The notes under the pieces: model-generated
Seen by the model: the letters and a program-made list of their open reading frames with translations, nothing else
Databases searched by the model: none
Told to the model about the DNA's origin: nothing
Shown here: in pieces, positions 63,217 through 64,000 of the stretch
Layout of the letters: each line of letters begins with the position of its first letter
Numbering within the stretch: the stretch's first letter is position 1
Origin: Marinobacterium nitratireducens
GTDB taxonomy: Bacteria > Pseudomonadota > Gammaproteobacteria > Pseudomonadales > Balneatricaceae
Assembly: GCF_014645375.1 (NCBI RefSeq)
Contig: NZ_BMLT01000007.1
Coordinates: 186,001-250,000, forward strand
DNA: 64,000 bases
Direction of reading: 5' to 3'
Program-made: the position numbers and the translations under genes

Positions 63217-64000
63217 TCAGTTTTTCGTCTTGTACTGCGCCAGATTCTCATCGGTGACGAGTTCGAACGGGATAACGTTCTTGGACTCGTACGTCTCGCC
63301 GCGAATGATTTTCAGCAGGGTATCAATCGATCCTTGACCCTGGCCTTTGGCAGACTGATAGACTGTCACATCCAGGTCACCCGCTTCGAGCGCGGACAGC
63401 GCATCCTGCGTCGCGTCCACACCGCCAATGACGACGTTATCCATCGACACACCGGACGCCTTCAGGGCCTGAATCGCACCCAGCGCCATTTCGTCGTTGT
63501 TGGCGATAACGCCCTTGGGCTGAATGCCGGCACTGATCCAGTTGGTCATCAGGTCCATCGCCGGGGTGCGCATCCAGTTCGCGGTTTGTTCGTCAACAAC
63601 TTCGATGTTCTTACAGTCGTCCGACGCAAGTACATCATGTGCCGCTGCGGTACGACCACGCTGGCCGGTCGTGCCAAGCTGCCCCATCAGGATCACGGCT
63701 TCACCTTCGCCGCCCATCTGCTTGCACATCTCAGTAGTCTGCAGCAAGCCGGCCTGGTATTCATCCGAGCCCACCCAGGCCTGCTTCTCCGGGAAGCTGT
63801 CCATATTGGACGGCAGCATGTTGACGAAGACGAGTGGTATTCCAGCGTCTTCGGCAAGTTGCGAGATCGATTTACCGAAGTCAGCATCGACCAGCATCAC
63901 GATGATCCCGTCGACGCCGGAGACGATGAAGTTCTCGACCTGTGACTGCTGACGCGCTATGTCGCCCTGACCGTCCGAAAACTGAATATCCACACCATTG
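63217..64000 (-). CDS. Periplasmic sugar/inositol-binding protein (partial, N-terminus outside window)
   Basis: C-terminal 261 residues of a type I periplasmic binding protein of the ribose/inositol class (PF13407-like). It has VENFIVSGVDGIIVMLVDAD, then SISQLAEDAGIPLVFVNMLP, VIANNDEMALGAIQALKASG and VIGGVDATQDALSALEAGDL, the hinge and ligand-pocket segments. The reading frame is open to the window edge, so start and signal peptide are missing. The adjacent inositol-dehydrogenase-like gene suggests a cyclitol ligand. Confidence 0.88.
   Translation of the reverse strand, partial: NGVDIQFSDGQGDIARQQSQVENFIVSGVDGIIVMLVDADFGKSISQLAEDAGIPLVFVNMLPSNMDSFPEKQAWVGSDEYQAGLLQTTEMCKQMGGEGEAVILMGQLGTTGQRGRTAAAHDVLASDDCKNIEVVDEQTANWMRTPAMDLMTNWISAGIQPKGVIANNDEMALGAIQALKASGVSMDNVVIGGVDATQDALSALEAGDLDVTVYQSAKGQGQGSIDTLLKIIRGETYESKNVIPFELVTDENLAQYKTKN

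Overview
This window looks like a chromosomal segment of a GC-rich, metabolically versatile gammaproteobacterium (Pseudomonadales/Oceanospirillales-like). That is inferred from gene content, GC-rich codon use and the DUF1302/DUF1329 outer-envelope module; no rRNA or other taxonomic marker is present. No tRNA, rRNA or CRISPR array was seen.

Layout. (1) 0-3 kb: a GMC (choline-dehydrogenase-like) oxidoreductase, a strong terminator, an octamer tandem repeat and a LysR regulator. (2) 3-16.3 kb: a transport and catabolism block. Leftward genes are a GntR/HutC-type regulator, a TIM-barrel isomerase, a 70-aa membrane protein and an NCS1 permease. Divergent from them is a complete Dpp/Opp-type ABC importer followed by an inositol-monophosphatase-family enzyme and a DUF47/PiT phosphate pair. 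A second, closely similar GntR paralogue closes the block. Four TGGTTTAAACCA-type palindromes sit in the divergent promoter region. (3) 16.4-25.8 kb: an acyl-CoA ligase, an AraC regulator and a rightward seven-gene operon (quinone oxidoreductase, TauD-like dioxygenase, DUF849/BKACE, MFS transporter, DsbA/FrnE-like protein, Rieske ferredoxin, YeiH-type transporter). (4) 26-48.2 kb: a hydrophobic-acid degradation locus. It holds a small serine hydrolase, DUF1302 and DUF1329 proteins, a Ycf48-like beta-propeller, an MMPL/RND transporter, a MalT-like LuxR regulator, two ~600-aa acyl-CoA dehydrogenases, a fused hydratase/3-hydroxyacyl-CoA dehydrogenase, a thiolase, two SDRs, an APH-like kinase and an ACAD11-like dehydrogenase. 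The last two look like the two halves of eukaryotic ACAD11, suggesting that 4-hydroxyacyl-CoA substrates can be processed.

Two shared cis-elements tie blocks 3 and 4 together. A TGTCAYNNAATGAAAA element occurs upstream of the acyl-CoA ligase, the dioxygenase operon and the hydrolase/DUF1302 operon; its likely reader is the local AraC protein. A three-half-site TCCACCC element with identical geometry precedes both long acyl-CoA dehydrogenases; its likely reader is the MalT-like LuxR protein.

(5) 48.2-62 kb: accessory DNA with much lower coding density and many remnants. It holds a truncated exported-protein gene, an AbiEii fragment, a ParDE module, a LysR/SDR/EamA cassette, a KfrA-like protein divergent from a tyrosine recombinase, a PIN-domain pseudogene, a GlxA-type AraC regulator divergent from an enoyl-CoA hydratase/MaoC pair, and a frameshifted IS1380-family element. 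(6) 62-64 kb: a leftward inositol-dehydrogenase-like gene and a sugar-binding protein gene that runs off the window.
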